Assembly (NCBI GenBank): GCA_041498295.1
Contig: JBGQIB010000004.1
Coordinates: 1 to 64,000 of the forward strand
Reading direction: 5' to 3'
DNA from: VGRW01 sp041498295
Lineage (GTDB): Bacteria > Myxococcota_A > UBA9160 > SZUA-336
Length of the DNA: 64,000 nucleotides
The stretch's first letter is position 1. Each line of letters opens with the position of its first letter. The position numbers were made by a program, and so were the translations under genes. This document shows positions 62,762 to 64,000 of the stretch, one piece after another. Under the pieces are notes generated by a model, which saw nothing but the letters and a program-made list of their open reading frames with translations, made no database searches and had not been told where the DNA came from.

Positions 62762-63144
62762 TGCGCGCGCTGATCGCCGCGCTCGCGCTCTTCGTCGCCG
62801 CGCCCGCACTCGCGCAGACGCCGAAAGGCGACGCGACCGGGCCGTGCGCGGCCGACGCCAAGCGACTCTGCCCCGACACCGATCCGGGTCACGGCGCGAT
62901 CATGCAGTGTCTCCACGCGCACGATGCGGACCTGTCGAAGGAGTGCAAAGACAAGATCGCCGCCGTGCGCGACCAGATGCGCGAGCGGGCCGCGGCACTG
63001 CACACGGCCTGCGGCAGCGACGCGGAGCGTTTGTGCCCCGGGCTCGAGGCGGGCACCGGTCTGGTGCGCTGTCTGTACGAGCACGAGCCCGACATCTCGC
63101 AGCCGTGCCGCGACGCGATGCGCGCGCGCGGCCCCGAGCCCTGA
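62761..63144 (+). CDS. Exported Cys-rich repeat (GLG1-like) protein
   Basis: A 127-residue secreted protein. Signal peptide residues 1-18 end ALA-Q. Two 4-Cys repeats follow: CAADAKRLCPD...IMQCLHAHDADLSKEC and CGSDAERLCPG...LVRCLYEHEPDISQPC. The spacing (Cys-x7-Cys ... Cys-x11-12-Cys) matches the cysteine-rich repeat known from animal Golgi GLG1 and from bacterial DUF3551-like secreted proteins. Disulphide formation in the periplasm is expected. ATG 62761 overlaps the ABM stop by one base. Function unknown; a metal or redox role is speculation. Confidence 0.82.
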   Translation: MRALIAALALFVAAPALAQTPKGDATGPCAADAKRLCPDTDPGHGAIMQCLHAHDADLSKECKDKIAAVRDQMRERAAALHTACGSDAERLCPGLEAGTGLVRCLYEHEPDISQPCRDAMRARGPEP

Positions 63145-63151
63145 GCCGCGC

Positions 63152-63592
63152 GTGGCGCAGTCGTTCGCCGAGCGCTTCGACGCGGAAGTCGCGCAGGGCT
63201 TCATCCGCGCGAACGAGCGCCTCACTGGGCTCCCGAAGTATCTCGGCCTGCGCATCGTCGACGTCGGGCCCGGCACCTTGCGCGCCGAGATGGAGGTGCG
63301 CGAGGAGCTACTCACCCCGTTCAAGACGATGCACGGCGGCGTGATCTCGGCCGTTTGCGACCACGTGCTCGGCTGCGTCTGCTACCCGCTCATGGCGCGC
63401 GGCCAGTGGGCGGCGACGACGGAGTTCAAGCTGAATCTGCTGGCGCCCGTGACTCGCGGCGTACTGGCCGCGAATGCGACCGTGGTGTCGCTGTCGAAGT
63501 CACTCGCCGTGGTGCGCATCGAGGTCTCGAACGAGGAGCGCCTCGTCGCGCTGGCTCAGGGGACGGTGACGATACGGGACCCAAAGGTCTGA
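63152..63592 (+). CDS. PaaI-type hotdog thioesterase
   Basis: A 146-residue acyl-CoA thioesterase-like protein. The core is LGLRIVDVGPGTLRAEMEV, then the hotdog helix LTPFKTMHGGVISAVCDHVLGCVCYPL with the catalytic-type HGG and Asp, and the closing strands TTEFKLNLLAPVTRGVLAANATVV and RLVALAQGTVTIRDP. That is the PaaI/'4HBT' pattern of phenylacetate and aromatic acyl-CoA thioesterases. GTG 63152 starts eight bases after the Cys-rich gene stop. A 30-bp repeat follows immediately downstream. Confidence 0.9.
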   Translation: MAQSFAERFDAEVAQGFIRANERLTGLPKYLGLRIVDVGPGTLRAEMEVREELLTPFKTMHGGVISAVCDHVLGCVCYPLMARGQWAATTEFKLNLLAPVTRGVLAANATVVSLSKSLAVVRIEVSNEERLVALAQGTVTIRDPKV

Positions 63593-63610
63593 GCAAGCGG
63601 AGCGCAAAGC

Positions 63611-63640
63611 GCGAAGCGCGCAGCGAGCCGAAGGCGAGCG
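63611..63640. repeat. 30-bp intergenic repeat, copy 2
   Basis: It differs from the copy at 27058-27087 at two adjacent positions (28 of 30 identical). It lies just after the thioesterase stop, with preceding GCAAGCGGAGCG-type sequence also related to the first copy's flank. A third, degenerate, reverse-oriented version may exist around 29300-29340. Confidence 0.7.
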
Positions 63641-63677
63641 AAGAGCGGGTGGCGCGGATTCGCCGCGCCGGGCCCCG

Positions 63678-64000
63678 CTAAGGCAAGTGACGTGCGCGGA
63701 AGCGCTGAGTCATCCAGAGACAGACTTCCCAGATGTCGGCGAGCGGCGCGCCCGTGCTCGGGTCGACCGGCTGGTAGGCGGGCGGGCCGAACTCGGGGTT
63801 GATGGTGAGCCAGGGTCGGCCGTCGCTCTCGGCGCGCTGGATGATTCGATCCCACCAGCGCTCGAAGCGCTCGGTCCACTGGAGTCCCTTGCCGACGCGC
63901 GGATCGGGCACCTGCGGGCCGTGCTCGTAGCCCACGCGCGCGTGGATGTGATCGGCGCGCGAAATCGCGAGGTCCATGAATTCGCGGTAGCCGGTCGCCG
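63678..64000 (-). CDS. Sugar phosphate isomerase/epimerase-like protein (partial, truncated by window)
   Basis: The C-terminal 107 or so residues of a gene that runs off the right edge of the window. The segment AISRADHIHARVGYEHGPQVPDPRVG and the final PEFGPPAYQPVDPSTGAPLADIWEVCLWM resemble the end of xylose-isomerase-like TIM-barrel (AP_endonuc_2) proteins, where HIHARVGYEHGPQVPDPR is a recurrent metal-side loop. Stop at 63678. Start, length and neighbours to the right are unknown. Confidence 0.6.
   Translation of the reverse strand, partial: ATGYREFMDLAISRADHIHARVGYEHGPQVPDPRVGKGLQWTERFERWWDRIIQRAESDGRPWLTINPEFGPPAYQPVDPSTGAPLADIWEVCLWMTQRFRARHLP

Overview
The window is compact, very GC-rich bacterial chromosome with about sixty protein genes, short intergenic gaps, frequent GTG and TTG starts, and at least fourteen start/stop overlaps of the NTGA type. 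I found no rRNA, tRNA, CRISPR array or intact mobile element. The lineage is best read as a 'deltaproteobacterial-grade' aerobe such as Myxococcota or Binatota. The reasons are the EF-G, which is of the mitochondrial-EFG1-like (spd) type known from delta-proteobacteria, planctomycetes and spirochaetes; a eukaryote-like Ser/Thr kinase; a RegB/RegA-type pair; oxygen-dependent HemF; PEP-CTERM proteins; and many acyl-CoA and flavin-dependent enzymes. This placement is inference.

Region by region. 1-5.4 kb: a CAP-domain protein coupled to a lipoprotein with seven DxNGDG repeats, a lysophospholipase-like hydrolase coupled to hemF, a hotdog protein and a small Cys protein. 5.5-10 kb: inositol-phosphate synthase, a VOC protein, an ABC-F ATPase, a PEGA lipoprotein and efp. 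10-13 kb: an operon of MFS exporter, Cys-less thiolase-like protein, DUF35 partner and a broken downstream frame. 13-21 kb: a methyltransferase, an IS481-type transposase remnant, a PEP-CTERM protein with a damaged C terminus, a LiaF-like protein, an FKBP isomerase, an adenylate cyclase, a metallo-beta-lactamase-fold protein, an EEP nuclease/phosphatase, a second methyltransferase and the RegB/RegA pair. 21-32 kb: Ser/Thr kinase, acyl-CoA dehydrogenase, ychF, MFS, fusA, MMPL transporter and a tiny membrane protein.

32-42 kb is the most distinctive block: one minus-strand operon encoding a full membrane complex related to hydrogenase-4 and complex I. It has a fused ferredoxin/NuoB-like subunit, a large subunit, HyfC, HyfE, HyfF and two tandem HyfB-like subunits, headed by an HTH-EIIA(Ntr) fusion. 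The large subunit has no CxxC motif, so the complex should be an energy-converting hydrogenase-related (Ehr) complex rather than a hydrogenase.

42-53 kb holds a canonical PEP-CTERM protein, two luciferase-like flavin enzymes, VOC and metallo-hydrolase genes, a secreted beta-carbonic anhydrase, a secreted VWA protein, two hydrolases and a PAS histidine kinase/response regulator pair. 53-62.4 kb is a glycogen operon, glgC-glgA-glgX-malQ-glgP, without glgB. 62.4-64 kb has a small monooxygenase-like protein, a Cys-rich repeat protein, a thioesterase and a truncated isomerase-like gene. A heptamer, GAGTCAC/GTGACTC, recurs across the whole window far more often than base composition predicts.
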